From positions 14,197,967 through 14,261,966 of the forward strand of contig JALIRH010000001.1 in assembly GCA_023055505.1 (NCBI GenBank): 64,000 nt of DNA. The letters are read 5' to 3'. The notes beneath the pieces are model-generated. The model was not told the origin of the DNA, did not search any database, and was given only the letters and a program-made list of their open reading frames with translations. The translations under genes and the position numbers were made by a program. Of the stretch, positions 1 to 13,580 are shown piece after piece. Every line of letters begins with the position of its first letter. Position 1 is the first letter of the stretch. The DNA is from Callipepla californica brunnescens. Lineage: Eukaryota; Chordata; Aves; Galliformes; Odontophoridae.

Positions 1-3000
1 TGCTTTCTTATGTAATGGTCTGAAATTTTGAATTTGTCTCTGTGAATCTGTATCCCATTTACGAAAATGAGTGGAGGCTCATAGGCGTTTAGTACAAACT
101 GATTTTTAGGAAAAAAAGAGGATTGTTCTGAATAAAATGCAATTGCAATATGGGGAAAAATCATCTGTCATTTTAGAACAGGGGCAGGTAATAGACAATC
201 TGCTTGAAGCCCTCTGTCACTTCCCCTGAATTTAATTTCAAAGGGAAAATAGAACAATGTTATTCTTCTTTCCCTACATAAAGACTTCTTTCTACTCATA
301 ACAAAAATAAGAAAAGATGGTTATTACATGTATTACTTTTGCAATTTTAATCTACGCTTTCCATTTGTTCTTCCATATCTAGAGGGCTATTTTATGTCCA
401 GTGTTTCAACGTATATACCACTTAACATGTAATGCAAGAAATATACATCGTGCCAAAATCATTTAGTTTTTATTACAACTTTTTCCTTCCAATTTTCTAC
501 TTATAATGAGTGCATAAAAGACCCCTTTTCACCCTATTGTTTTTAGTCTAAAAGCCACTTTATTCTTAATAAAAGGAATAATAAGTGCCAGTTGTAAAAT
601 ACTCTGTCAATCACTCCAGCACTTACAATTGTGTAACACCTTTCTTTAGGACCTCTTAGAGTGCTTTAGAAAAGATAAAAACAAATAAAATAAAATTACA
701 AATACATTTGAATTCAGAATTAAACTAATAAGTTTTAGATCACCTGAATTTTGTTACTAAAGTTTGAAAAGACAGTATTCCTCTGAACACCCTGCAAGGA
801 GCTGAAAGCTGCAGTAGCCTTGTCCATGCTGATCTTCACCTGAGCTATTTCTGAAGACTCCCGTTAAAAGCCATCTGAATTGTAACAGAAAGCATCTTTT
901 GCCCCTATTAGCTGTAGCTGATTTTCTCAAGTTTACGTTTTGCTGTTTTTTGCACTTTATATTGTATGCACCAGTGGTGATGGGACAATTATTTCCTGAG
1001 AAAAAAAGATTAAATTGAGATCCTCCAATAAATTATATCTTCAAGATAATTAGGAGGGATGGGGTGTGACAACTTGGCAATGTGTAAGCTATGCACACTA
1101 GAACCATACTTATCTTCTGTGCTACAGATGTTCAATTTGAAATTACTATGTTTTTTAACTTCAGGAAAACAAAAAATAGAATGTCAGAATATATGTTATC
1201 CAGTGATGGAAAAACTATATAACACTGCATGACTCCCTCTACAGTTACCTTTGCAGATAAACCAGAAATTAAATAGTGACAAAAAGATTGAAGTCCACTT
1301 GACTCATGCCTCCTGCTTCATGCCATCTGTGATGCCCTAATGCATTCTGTCTCAAGTGATATTTTCAAAATAGCATTAGTCTCCCTAGGTCCTGCAGAGT
1401 ATTTGCCAGCCCTATGAGGATGTCTCAAAGTATTTCACAAAACAATTGATCTCTGCATTTAGTCAACGGAATCTATCTGTTTACTCATGGGAATTTCTGC
1501 CTAAAGGCATCTACATTAGATAGTTCAGTGCAGATACCTTGGGATTTTCTAATTCAGTTTCACAGGCTATGCACTGCCATGTGAGGATCTTTAGGGTGTC
1601 TGAGATATCCAGAAACATTCAGCGCATTTGACATGGTGAGTCTATGCCCTTCTGCATAGTGAAGGCCAGATTGTTTCAGATGGCACTAGTTTCCTATATT
1701 TATCCAACTAAATAAAATCTCTAGGTTATGATGGCAGCCTAGAAACCTAAGGTTCATGCTGTAGGCAACTGAATGCTGATTTAAGTGTCCTCCCAGGAGC
1801 AAAGACAGGGCAATCAGGAAGAGAGCAGCATACTGGAGGTGCAGCCAGGCATGCCCTGCTGAGCCATGGGATGGGATATGATGGCCTGTGCTGCTGACAG
1901 GCTCTCCTCAACAGCTCCTCCTCTCCTCAGCTGCACAGTTTCATTCCCACATCATAACCTCTGCTATGCCAGTACAACCAGTTGTGGAGCTCTGAAGTAA
2001 ATCAGAAAGGGAACTGATCCATTTCTAGTGGGTAATTTTTCATGAGGAACAAGTCTTTGAGTTTGTTCACCGTACAGCTGTGCAAACAAGTCCTGCCAGC
2101 ATAGGGAAAGGGGTGTTAAGGAGGGAGAGAACAGGAGGCGGACAGCAGGAACCAAATCTAAGAAGGCTTAAGCAGCCCTGCTGCTGAATTTGTAACTGCA
2201 GCCTCGGTGGCTCTCTGATCATGCCTCTGCTCTAAATGATTTCCTTCTGAAACTTTCTTTTTGCCTGTTTACCTACTGAGGCAGATCTGTCACATAGCAC
2301 CTGTGTTCGCTTCCTGCATTTTGGCTTCTGTTTTTTCTCATGAACAGTGACTGAGAAATAACATTAATCTGGCAGTAGTGAAAAATTGTCACTGGAATTC
2401 CTCCAAAAAGAATCAGTCTATGTTCTCTATTTGGCATACATTGGGATTGCCGTTCTTTACCACCTTTTGTTCCTTTCAGATAACTGGCAATTAATAGAGC
2501 TATTGGAGGGGGTATGGACATAGTCTCCCTGTTCTGAAGTTTGGACAGGGGGATGAAATAAACTTCTACCTTCCATGCAAATGGACTCCTTTTCCTTGTT
2601 TCTTTTGGCTTCTAAAACAGACTAATTGTCTGTAGAGACATAGTCTACCCATAGGAAGATGCAAATTAATTTATGACTCACTGCAAAAAAACTATTAAAA
2701 ACATGTACAGTACTCCCAGAGCAGGAGTCAATGAGATTTAAACACATGCTTAAAGTAAGCATCCATTTCATTCCTTTGTAAACAGGATCATGTTGAAACA
2801 TGCCACTAACCACTTTTACTCTGCAGCAGGACATGAACATTTGAATTGTTTTGGATCTTGATTGTACAAAATGTGATATCAAAAATTGACTCCAAACTTA
2901 CTGAACTACAGTAGAGTAGGAAGAAAAATTTCCCACTGAAATATTTTCTGTTTTAAAGGTTAGGGAATTAAATCCTCTAGAATGCCTTTTGCCAGAAAAG

Positions 3001-3179
3001 TAAGTTTTGAAATCCACTCTGTAGGAACAGTTTTTTATGATTGCAATGTTCCTTTACATTAAATTTTACTATTCCAAAAATATGTTAGAGGTGTCAGTGT
3101 ACACATATTAAAAGTATTCTGTGTGCAAGCTAATAATCTGTTAATGTTCAAATGATAAATTTCTCCACTTCACATGCAG
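1..3179. other. AT-rich non-coding sequence, no gene
   Basis: I see no coding exon, RNA gene or recognisable transposon here. Stops are frequent in all six frames and the open frames near 1964-2155, 2273-2521 and 2622-2882 on the minus strand show no family resemblance. The part from about 1780 to 2230 is visibly richer in G and C than its surroundings, with several CTCCTC and CAGC runs, but has no CpG island. The sequence could be an old, fully decayed repeat or plain unique DNA. Confidence 0.6.
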
Positions 3180-3246
3180 CAATCTTTAGGTGGGACTATC
3201 TATTAAAAAGGGAAAAGCTGATGAGAAAAGTCAGCCAGTGAAGAAG
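3180..3246 (+). other. Splice-site-bounded 67 bp segment, possible non-coding exon
   Basis: A pyrimidine-leaning stretch ending in CAG at 3177-3179 looks like a 3' splice site. The segment ends AAGAAG followed by GTAAGTAAT from 3247, a near-ideal 5' splice site. All three frames contain a stop (one only in its last codons), so it cannot be an internal coding exon, but it could be an exon of a long non-coding RNA. Splice-like motifs arise often by chance in 64 kb, so this is only a prompt to look at RNA data. Confidence 0.15.
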
Positions 3247-6200
3247 GTAAGTAATGATCTGAAAAAAAAAAAGAAAAACATATTAAACAAATTTTAAAAA
3301 ACCTTTAAACTCTAAAACCCCAAACCCTCGAATTCTTATTACAACAAAGAACCAACATAATACTTTAAAGATGCATCTAAACTGTTTTGAACATGGAGAT
3401 GTAAGAGATCATTTTCTAAAAAAAATACTATATCACATTTGTAATTCTATACAACTTCACAGTATTAAGTAAAATTCTTAAAACTTAAAACATGCCATCT
3501 TTATTAACGGTCCATTTTAAAACCACCAAATATTTTGATGTCAATTACTGAAACAAGGTTTAACGCTGTCAGAAAGCATTACTGCTAAAAACAGTCATCT
3601 TCACAGTGTTTTCATCTGCAAAGCATTACAGTTTATAAAACATTTTTAACTTGGAATACGTAAGACTGTATATGAAGGTTTCCATATGTTAAAAATTTTA
3701 TTTGTGTGTTTGATTTTAAATTGCTTTGAAAAACAGACAGTTGAGGTTTATAGAAAGGAATCTTTCTTTTAGGAAATAAATGTCTCAAAAGTACAGGGCA
3801 CCAACAGTAAAAACATTCTTACCACAAATCAGAAACACATTGAGAAGTGTTTGTTGAGTACACCTTTTGAAACCAGAATTTGTTTCTATTTGCTGGAAAA
3901 TTGAAAAATCTGTTGTATCTTGGCATGCTTCTTTGGCCCTGTCCCAGGCTGTTCATGCAGCAGTGGCATTATTGTGCAATAGGGATTTCAGGACTTGTAA
4001 AGATTTCAAGTTTCTCTTCCATTTTTTTTCTAATGTGCAATGCATCTGCCAATGGTCTACATAGAACCAACCAAAACTGTCATTTTATGAAGTGAAAAGC
4101 AAAAGTGCATATTCAATGATATTTTATTTTTAATAAAATGTGAGATATTTTTAATAAATGAAGACAATTAATCAGCACCTCAGCTTTTGCATGGCACCTA
4201 GCCAGAAGCCACCAAGCAGACAGACAACGTTTGGAGATTGTTTTTGCAAGGCTAATTTAAGGTGAACTGAGATGGATTCAAGATTTATATGCACTACAAA
4301 GTCCTGACTGGAGCAAAGTTCAACTAAGTAATCCACAGCTCACACTGCAGACAAAGTGCTGAAGCCGAAACTTCCCTATGATTTAGTCTACAGTCAATGA
4401 GAATTTTCAAAACATGCAGAAGGACTGAATTTCACTGTTTCACTTCAAAGGTCTCCTAATAACTGAGAGGATTATAGTCTTTTAACCAGTTAAGAAGGTT
4501 AGATGATTTTGAGTGAGTAGCTTTACATCCATCAATAATTCCAAGTTGAAAGTTTAAAGATATGGTATGCATATACATTCTTTAACTCCTTAAGTGTTGC
4601 AGTGCAACAATGCACCTGTTTTGGTCCAACTTGATTGATAAACAAGGGCAGTTTTTAAATTGCTTTTCTACATTGAAGGAGTTGGTGAGAAGATTAATTA
4701 AAATTCCTTCTGAAATATTTAGTAAAATGAAGATCCTTTAAACTGCTTCTAAACTTCCTTCTTTCCTCACTAAATAAATATATAATACCCATTTATGATC
4801 ATTCTAATGTGAGCTGCACAGACTTTGATGTTAGTACCCTTTACCTCTAGTGTGCTAATGCCATATGTATATTTTATCAAATTAGAAAGAAGTTACAAAT
4901 GCTCAGTTCCAGTGACAAAGGTACTACTGAAGTAAAAAAAAGCTGAGGATTGTCAAACTAAAATGAAAAAGGTACATGCAGGAAATGGCTATAAATTTCA
5001 TCTTTTTACAGGGGAAGACAGGAAATTATACATCATAATAGTAAAAGAACTATCCTTTATCATATCAAGTGGTTCTTCTTAAGTTCTTTTTGCTCACGTT
5101 TACCATTATTAGTGCAGTCAGAGAGCCCAGTTAATAAAGAATTACTTCTGCATTATATGATTGTACCTCAAATCTTCTGCAAAGAAGTCAGAGAAACACA
5201 TGTGCTGTGAATTCCTAAAGAATGGCTGACAATTTATTGTGAATTTTACACAGGCTATATTAACATTAGCATTAGCCTACAGAACCGCTTCTAAAATAAT
5301 AATAATAAAAAAACAACTCTAAAAAGAGAATAAAGAAGCGAAGTCCATATAGAATTGCATATACTATATAAAAACCCCCATTAATATTATTATTAACAAT
5401 AAAAATAACTGTCATTGTATTAATGAAATGCCTAGGAGTCATAATACATTTTGAATAAAATATCAGACACAATTGGGAAAGGTAATTACAATTTTGATTG
5501 ATAGAAAGACCACCCATATCTTCTATCTGCCCAGGAAGATATATTACAAATGAACTTAATTTCTGAAATGGAAAGTTGAAGGGGTGGAAATCATCAAATC
5601 TTCTATGCTGTCTTCTAGAAATGATAGAAAAACAAGAAACGTTTTCTCTCAGACTGTTTTAGACACAACTGCATCCTGACTTATCATCAACATAATCAAT
5701 AGTTTTAATATATTCTACATCTAGTTGGAAAACATGCATGTGGAAAAGTGGAAAAATTGGAATTATGCTTATAGAAATCAGAATATCAAAAATGTATGAT
5801 GTACCACTTACCTTCATTATTCAGCTGTTAGAAAGACTGGAAAGATGTTGATCTTTTGTTTACTTTATACATAAAAGTTTTCAGGGCAGTGACTGTCTTA
5901 TTAACACCTATTAGCAAAAAGCTTGCTGAAAAAATTTGGCTCAGGACTGCGATCTCATAATAGTTCAGAAAAGACTAAAATATCTATATAATTTTATTAG
6001 AATCTTTGCATTTGTTTAAGCACTCAAATTACTGTTTATCTCCTTAGAAGTTTCACACTTGGAAGGTAAAATAAAAAGTTTTCACGCTGCAGCTTGGTAG
6101 AAGGGGATTTACTCTGTGCCTTAGTCAAAATGAAAAAACAGTATTTGAAACAGCTCTGAAAATAATTGTATAAAAGATACTTCCAAGTATGTATGTTAAA

Positions 6201-6980
6201 TACTTTCTCACAGTTAGGCTTTTTTTTTTTTTGTTCCCTCATTCCTTATGAACTGTGCATTTTTGAGTCCTTTGTCCTACTGTCTAAGTGCATAAAGTGC
6301 CTCTGAGTAGAGAGTAGCCCTAAATGATTTCCACTGAACTAACAGAAGATACAGGTCCGTGAGATTATGGAGGTTTTTGCCTGATCTGTTGCTTTGCAAG
6401 CCTGACGACTTTTTATTTTCCAGTGTACCTGTTACGTATTGAAGCTTAGAGTCTGTTTCTTGGTGCCTGCATTTTGGGTGATGCATTTCATCCTGGATAG
6501 ATTGCTTATGTTTTGAATATCTGATAATTATATATGTCTCCTTCCAGAAGTTTTAAAGAGAATTTGAGATTTCATTTTCCTTAATCATGAGTACCAAAAT
6601 AAACCTACAGATCAAAATTGCTAGCTGGGTAAATGGAGCCTGGGTGGAGAAAGTAAAAAAGGACAGAAGTAAAACAGGGTGGAAAAATCTGGAAATGGTG
6701 ATTCATTACAAATAACTTAATGCATCATAAGTGCCACTGGATGCATTTGTTTCATTTTGTTATTATTTTTCACATAGTTATTTATGGGTTTGCTGTTTAA
6801 CCAGGACAAAAACAGCACTTTGTGCACTGAGAAATCAGCTGTGAGGACTGGGTCAGCTGTTGGTCTGCGCTGAAGGATCTCTTCTGCACAGGATGCACAA
6901 TGTGATGTGACTCCTCAAGGGTGCACTTCAATCACTCCTAGAGAGGGGAGTTGTAGACTGGGTGAATGGGAGTCCCTGTG
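3247..6980. other. AT-rich non-coding sequence, no gene
   Basis: No gene or transposon is recognisable. An AAT triplet run lies near 5294-5310, and A-rich stretches follow at 3261-3300. The part around 4160-4290 is a little less AT-rich and carries TTAATCAGC and CTAATTTAAGG cores, which would fit a weak regulatory element, but the evidence is too thin to call it. Open frames on the minus strand (5272-5517, 6036-6242, 6277-6486) look like chance. Confidence 0.55.
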
Positions 6981-7260
6981 AGCAGCACTCATACATTTTG
7001 CCCATCAGAAGAGTGGATAATGTAGTTTTTCATCTGAGATTTCTTAGGCGTTCTGAAATGTTGCTTTTTTATCAGTAGGTGGTTCAGCCTGCTTGATACA
7101 GCGGCTGCTTTGTTAACCATTGCCTGGCTGCATAACACAAGTGTCGTGGGTTTTGTATTATTCTCAGTCCTGCATGACACTAAGCAATACAGCCAGTGGG
7201 AATTGGTAATGCTGGACACTTCATGAGACGTGCTCAGCACCTTCCAGTTCTGAGCCCTAA
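6981..7260. promoter_or_regulatory. Candidate conserved regulatory block
   Basis: This stretch is less AT-rich than its flanks. It contains TTTGTTAACC around 7109-7118 (a GTTAAC core at 7112-7117, as in HNF1/forkhead-type sites), CAGCGGCTGC, and CpG dinucleotides in GGCGTT, AGCGGC, GTCGTG and GACGTG. No transposon signature and no coding frame of interest are present. The assignment is inference from composition and motif content; conservation was not tested. Confidence 0.22.
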
Positions 7261-10200
7261 ATAACGGTCTGGAATTAAAGCAGCATATTAAATTTCACAG
7301 TCGCCTTCATAATCAGGTATGGGGGAAAGGTCAGAATATATTCACCAATGCTTCAACACTAGCAAAGCTCCATCTATATGTATGTAAGCAGCAAAATGTA
7401 GTTTCAGAAATGTATTTTAAAAAATTGATCTAAGGACTGTAAAAGCATTCCAAAGTCTTTTAATATGCATTATTTTGCAAAAGTGCTTTTATAAAACATA
7501 GATAACTATGAAGAGAATATATATAGCAAATTATCTATGGCATGTTAATGTGAAATAAGGAAGTTTGTCATCTTTTTAACGCAGATGTAAGGGACAGTCT
7601 TAACCTATGGGAAATGGATATTTCAAATCTTCCAGAAGGAACTAAGATTATACCTCTGTAACTAGTCAGTGGCAACTTCAGTGCTCTAAATACTGCTCTT
7701 TCTGTAGGAAGTATTTATGTATTTATAATGAATAAGTACACAAGTAATATATTACAGACAGAGAGTATGCACACTTCCCTGATTTTAATGGCATATTTAA
7801 ATTTTTATCATAAACAGCAACAGCATTTTTTCATGTAATTTCATGATGAAAATGCAATCTTTATGTATGCAAAACATCCTTAAAAGAAGGTATGCCCATC
7901 ATTTTGAACGTATTGTATAGCTCTGTTTTCTTAAATCACCACAGTCCTTCTAGAAGATGGGTGATGTTCTATTAATTAAACTCGGTACAGAGGAGGCAGT
8001 CTAAGTGTCCAATCTAGCTGTTGACTGCAACAGAATATGATAGGGAAGAATTTGGCCAAGCATATGTAATAAAAATACGGTCCTGGTCAAGCACACGTAC
8101 TCATTTCAAGTTACTAACTACACTGCTGAATGCAGTATAGTAGTTTGAGCTCTTAAGCTTTTTTCCAATTTTAATACCAGACATTATTTCTTCTGAAATG
8201 GAGAATTAGAAAAAGTATCAGGTTATCCCTTCTGAAAATCTTTAACAAAGGGCTATATGCTTTTTCCACCAACAATGTAATTGGTGACTACTTCAATACA
8301 TTTGAAAACCTTTGCAATGTTAGGAATGTTTTTCTCTGTAACTTTTCTCATCCACTTATATCAAACATTTTGGCCGCATTACATCAGGTAAGAATGAGTG
8401 CACCTGGAGGGCTCACTGACACTTAGGACAGTTGAGTGTTATGTACCCATTCCCCTCTACAAACAATCCACAAAAAATTTAAAACAGAAAGAAAGCCTGC
8501 TGCTGCCATTCAGCTAGAAGTCTATTAAGAATCCCTAGGTGGCATGGAAAGCATTTAGACTCATTTCATTCACATGTCAGGTAAAGACTTTCATTTAGAA
8601 GTGAGATGAATGCTGAATAATGGATCTTTTGAATAATGTAATTAAGAATTCATTAAAGCAGCCCTTAAAATAAAATCTCCAAAATGCAATGCATGTATAT
8701 TTTCCCCATCTAATGTACTAGAGAATCAAATGAATGAACAGAACATAATACTAATGTTTACAAAATTCTCACATTTAAATCGGATGAATTCCCTGTATAA
8801 TACAATATATAATTTTAATGGCTTCTGAGTAGGAACAATTAGGATTCTTGAAAGAGATAGGTGCCCTTGTTAGGAGGAAAATAAATGTATCCAAACTAAT
8901 TATAGTATCTCTAAGTCTGGCTTTTGCAATACATGTTTATTTGAAATTCTAGACTCCACAGAAGTCTATGGAAATTGTCTTGCTGATGTTTTTGTTTCCC
9001 TCAAAATTTATATGAGTGGCTTGAGAAATCATGGATTAAAAAAAATATATATATATATGGTCTTTTGTTCCCTCCTTTCTGATCTCCAACAAAGCAGCCC
9101 TCTCCTGTGCAATGTTCTCCAAGGCTCTCTCCGTCAGCCAATTATCCACTCAATCACTGAGATTTCCTTAACTTCATGCCAAACAGGACTATGCCAGAAT
9201 GTGTTTTGAAAACACAATTCAAACAAGCACTATCCATCCAATATCCATCCAGGCATAACTCAAATGGGAAAGACAGTAACCCAAAAACTCTGGGTCTGTG
9301 CTCCATAGACCTATCTGTGGGAAGCCTGGGGTGAGTATTGCAGAAGGCAGGGCTGTACCTATTGAAGTTGGTGTTCCTGCATCATTCTCCATCTGGTCCA
9401 TGCAGAGGACAATATTTTGCATCAACATTTTAAGCAAGCTTTGGCTTTTTTTTGTACTTAGTTTGAATTTGATTATGAACTTGGACTATTAGAGGGTAAA
9501 GGTTTGATACAAATTGTGCATGTCAATATGTGCAGAGGTAAAGGACTGGTTTTGTGGGTCTTGACCTCTGGCATTCAAGCATGGGAGAGTTAAGGAAAAG
9601 ATATATTTTTAAGGTTTTAATGATGACAGAAGCCCTTGATTATGCATAAGTGACTAAAATCAGACTGGAAGTTAAATGTCTGACTAAGAATCTAGGCACA
9701 CAAGACATTTATGTTACTGTTAAATGACTTAGACTATATGTCTAAGTTTTACACAGCCAGAGTTATTTAAGATAAATTTCGTTTTTCACTTCAGTTGTGC
9801 AAAAGAGGGTAATTGTCAAAGGTGTTATGTTGTCTGGAACAACAGTAACCCTAAAAGCAAATAGGGAAGGATAACTCCTTTGTCTATATTTAGAGTTATC
9901 TATTAAGTAATGTAAATGTATTTCTGGTATTCAAATCACTTTTCTTTTTTTGAAGAAAATGTTGTTTATAGAAAGCAGAGGTAGGTAGGAGAGCTTAGTT
10001 TCCCTGTTCTCTGTAATAGGTACTTGACTTGGCATTGGAGGTTCTTAACTACTCAAAGAATATTGCCTTGTGTTTTAAAAGGTTATTATGACTTATCGGT
10101 CTTTTTCACCTGTTCTCTTGCCCCAAATTGATCATTTGTCTCTGCTGTCCCCCAGTAAGAATGCAATCACAATTCTACAGTCTTCAGACAACAGGGATGG

Positions 10201-10805
10201 TGACAATACTTTATCTCTTATCTTTTTCTCCTGACAAAAACATGCAGAGATGTGGGAGTCAAATCCGTCCGGCCATCAGTACTTGTACTGAAGTTAAATG
10301 AAAGCTTCCAATTTCAGCAACTTTTTTGACCGCCAGTTTTCTCAGACTTGAAAAGTCCCTACAAGTACATGAGACGTGGTTTCAATGTAGGGGTCTCCCA
10401 GGCAACTGGTACAGGGAAAAGAACAGAACAGACTTCATTGCAACAACCTTAGGGCAGCAAACCTAATTTTAAAGAGTCAGACTTGGTAAACAAAGATTTT
10501 ATCACAATTGTTGCTGCAAGTATCAGACAATATTCAGGTTCTCTGCCTTCACAGGCACTCAAGTAACTTTTCTTTGCCCATTTCTTTACTAGGGGAGCAA
10601 GTGAGCAGACTGTAATGCTTAATTTGCTGCATTTCATAAAATGCCTTATGAAGTTTTTCTGAGAGAAGATTCTACAGCAGAAAGTGTTCTTATTGTAGTA
10701 TCACTTCTTGTGGACAGAGCACATGTGCACTGAGAAGTTTGAGGGAAAGATCAGAAGTGTCAGGAGGAAAGTAGGCAGCTGTCAATGCAATCAATTCCAA
10801 ATTTG
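7261..10805. other. AT-rich non-coding sequence, no gene
   Basis: No gene, RNA or transposon is recognised. A short TA dinucleotide run (about 9045-9058) follows an A-run. Nearby, ATCCATCCA occurs twice two bases apart, near 9234-9253. A donor-like CAG followed by GTAAGAATG lies near 8386-8396 without a convincing upstream acceptor. Confidence 0.55.
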
Positions 10806-10925
10806 GATGTTGTGTTGAGGGACATGGTTTAGTGAGAACTACCAGTGATCGGTAGATAGTTGGACTGGGTGATCCTGTGGGTCTTCTCCAGCCTTGGTCA
10901 CTCTTTCATTCTATGATTCTATGAA
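10806..10925 (+). mobile_element. CR1 LINE 3' end (5'-truncated)
   Basis: CR1 is the main non-LTR retrotransposon of birds, and most copies are short 5'-truncated tails. This copy carries the family's 3' hallmarks in order: GTTGAGGGACATGGTTTAGT (about 10812-10831), GTTGGACTGGGTGATCCTGT (from about 10859), a GGTCTTCTCCAGCCTTGGT block, and the terminal microsatellite-like repeat ATTCTATGATTCTATGA (to about 10924). The orientation is plus. Only about 120 bp remains, with no coding capacity. CR1 copies usually lack clear target duplications and I see none. The subfamily is not assigned. Confidence 0.9.
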
Positions 10926-13170
10926 ACTGCTCTTCTAAGTAAGACAAAGCAGGTAATTTCTCTAAATCATTCTTCAAATTTAAATTCTTCAAATGACTAA
11001 GAAGTGTTTACCATTGCTATGTAAGAACCTTAAGGTTATTACTTTGCTGTGTGGGAACCTACAGAACCTTCAGCTCATGGATCTAATGGATGATTCTGTC
11101 CTGAGGAAGAGAGCCCATAGTTTCATTAGGAACTTGGAAAAAAAGGCTATATTCAATGGCAGTCCCCTGATGTCACATGCAGTTAGCCAATTGCCATACG
11201 TGCCAAACAGAATAAGTTGAGCTACAGGCAACTCTTCTTATTTATGTCTAAGCGATGGCGGATAGCCTATGCATCTGGGAAGCCAAGCAGATCCAAGGAT
11301 TTTCCACAAGCAGGCAATCAAGGAGACAATTTATTGAAGGAGAAACCCCTGAGAAAGAAATTAAAAAAAATAAAATACAGCAGTGATATGTTTTACATTA
11401 CAGATTTTCTCTTGGTGTAAGTATCAGCTTCTGAATATTTCAGCAACGTTGCATCTCATCTCTCATCTACATATCCATTGAGAAGTGTTCAGCAGAAACT
11501 GCCCTTTGTTCTGAAACACAGAATTAAACTGACTTGCAACTCGCTGTCTTACTTGGGCCCTGAAAACTGAATACACTTTGTGATGCTTTAAGAATGGCCT
11601 AATCTTTACTCTTGTCAAACTAAACTATAGGATTATCATATGAAACTTTTTCAAATGTCCAGATTAATCACACGTGACAATCAATCTTTTATTCTACCAA
11701 ATAGGGAGAATCAGTTTTATGCACTTTTGGGTGTAAAGGGGTTATTTAACAGTTGAATTCTATGACTTCTGACACTTATTTTGAATTACATATCAACTTG
11801 TTCTGGGAAACCAGTAAAAATGAGATATGTTACTGTCCCTTCCAGATGCATCTACTTTTCCCTTTCCCTCATTCATGAGTATCTATGTCTATATTTTTGT
11901 TTATATATGCATATAAAGGAATAGCATCTTGTTTACATAAAGGAAGAACTTGTTTACTCTTCTAGGCACTAGAGAATATAAAATACACTTGAAATTGTCT
12001 TGATGTGGTGATGCAGAATAAATCAGAGAGAAATGCCGATATCCAGAAAGAGGAACTTTCAACTATTCATTTCAATAATCTCATCAGCAAAATATAAATT
12101 GTAGAAGTATGTTAAGTGCTCTTTGTATTTTAAGTTGATTTTGCTTTAAAAGTATATGGAAGAGTCCTCAGGGTTCTGCATAGACATCTGGTTTTCTATA
12201 CACTAAAGACTACATCTTTAGCCTTTTGATTTTACTTTACAAATGCTAAATACTAAGTAACTATTGTTGCTGTTTCTTGTGTTTCTAGAGCAGGCAGGCC
12301 TTTCTAATTCTCCATTAGCCCAGATTCTTCTTCCACAACACTGTAGACTGTATTAGAGATGAGACAATGCCCTTCCTGGGTAAGTCACAGTTTGAATGCT
12401 TCTGACAGGAGGCCAATGACCAAGGATATTTGTACAGCATATTTTACTGAATTAGTTGTTGCATACATATCATATTTTAAAAATAATTTGCATGCTATTT
12501 GACTGGCTGTTAGATTTCTTTTTTTTTTTCCTCTCTTTCTCTATATGCACATTCTATGACTCAGCAAAGCAATGAAACATAGGCATCTTTAAATGGTCTG
12601 TCCTGTGCTCTAAAAAGTGCTCTACTTCAACCTATTTACAGTTTAGAAATAACTGGCAATTGTGGATCATCTAGTGCTAAGGTCTATTTCATCTGCATAA
12701 ATAGTGGTGTATTTACAGTCTCTTACTTAAGAATGTTTAAACATGTGAATAGTACCATCATGATAACAAACTATTCAATGCTAATGTCTCTGCAAGTGCT
12801 ACTGGTTTGTTCTGTCAGAGAATCACAAATCACAACAGAGGCAGCAGAATTTCTACTGGATAATTCATACTTCCCTAAAAAATATCTGGACTACTTTCAA
12901 GGCACTTTTGCTCTCAGAAAGAGAATAACCTTTTAGAATAGGGAGACTGGTTTATTGCAACAAGTTCACTGAAGAACAAATGAAGAAATATTTGTTGTAG
13001 GTTACAAGGTAAGTATTGCAAAGGAGACAAAATGATTATAATTATACAAGGGACTGAAAACTCTAATGATCTTACAAAACACTGCGTTGTCTCATGTGTT
13101 TTTATCCCTATAACCTCGTTTTCTACCCCCTCTCCATTTCTCATTTGTTGAAAAAAAAGTACAAAAGAAA
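10926..13170. other. Non-coding sequence, no gene
   Basis: Two neighbouring plus-strand open frames (10993-11220, 75 codons; 11217-11420, 67 codons) overlap by a few bases but match no family I know and have no promoter or splice context. A direct repeat ATTCTTCAAAT occurs twice near 10969-10995. T-rich runs lie around 12520-12545. A good acceptor (pyrimidines then CTCAG ending 12917) and donor (ACAAG then GTAAGTATT from 13009) bound a 91 bp segment with early stops in every frame, so at most a non-coding exon. Confidence 0.5.
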
Positions 13171-13580
13171 CATTCATATAGATAGCCAGTAGGATGCCAG
13201 GAAGGGCCCTTTACAGTAAAAAATGGTGTGGTGCCCTCTGGATAATAAATTGTCCTTGCAACACTTTAGAATTTTACACACCCGAGATGCAAACTGAGCA
13301 ATTTCTTCATTTTTTTTTCCCCCTATATAGTTTGTTAATACCGGAAAGGCAATTGGACAGTGGGGCCTCCTCATTCTTGGCACTATTTCAAAAGCGACTT
13401 GAAATGCCCTGACAGCAGTTCTTCTCACAAAGTAACGTGAAGGTTGTGACACCGACTGACAAAAGACTGCCATGCTGCCGTTAGCTTACCCTGTTGTGCT
13501 TAGGTAATGGTGGTGCCTCAGATCTGTGTGTGATGTTAGCACTACTTGTTCTTCAATAACAAGGCACCAAAGGATGAATA
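13171..13580. promoter_or_regulatory. Candidate conserved regulatory block
   Basis: The block stands out from AT-rich flanks by six CpG dinucleotides between about 13283 and 13480. It has an ETS-type core ACCGGAAA (13340-13347), a TGACAG MEIS/TGIF half-site (13410-13415), and a TTTGTTAATA run just upstream of the ETS core. Overlapping open frames exist on both strands (13174-13473 minus, 13194-13412 plus), but neither has recognisable domains. I infer a distal enhancer; a chance composition fluctuation remains possible. Confidence 0.35.

Noticed and set aside
10993..11420. Two adjacent ORFs overlapping like a translationally coupled pair
   Set aside because: This is vertebrate nuclear DNA, where such coupling is not expected, and neither peptide resembles a known family.
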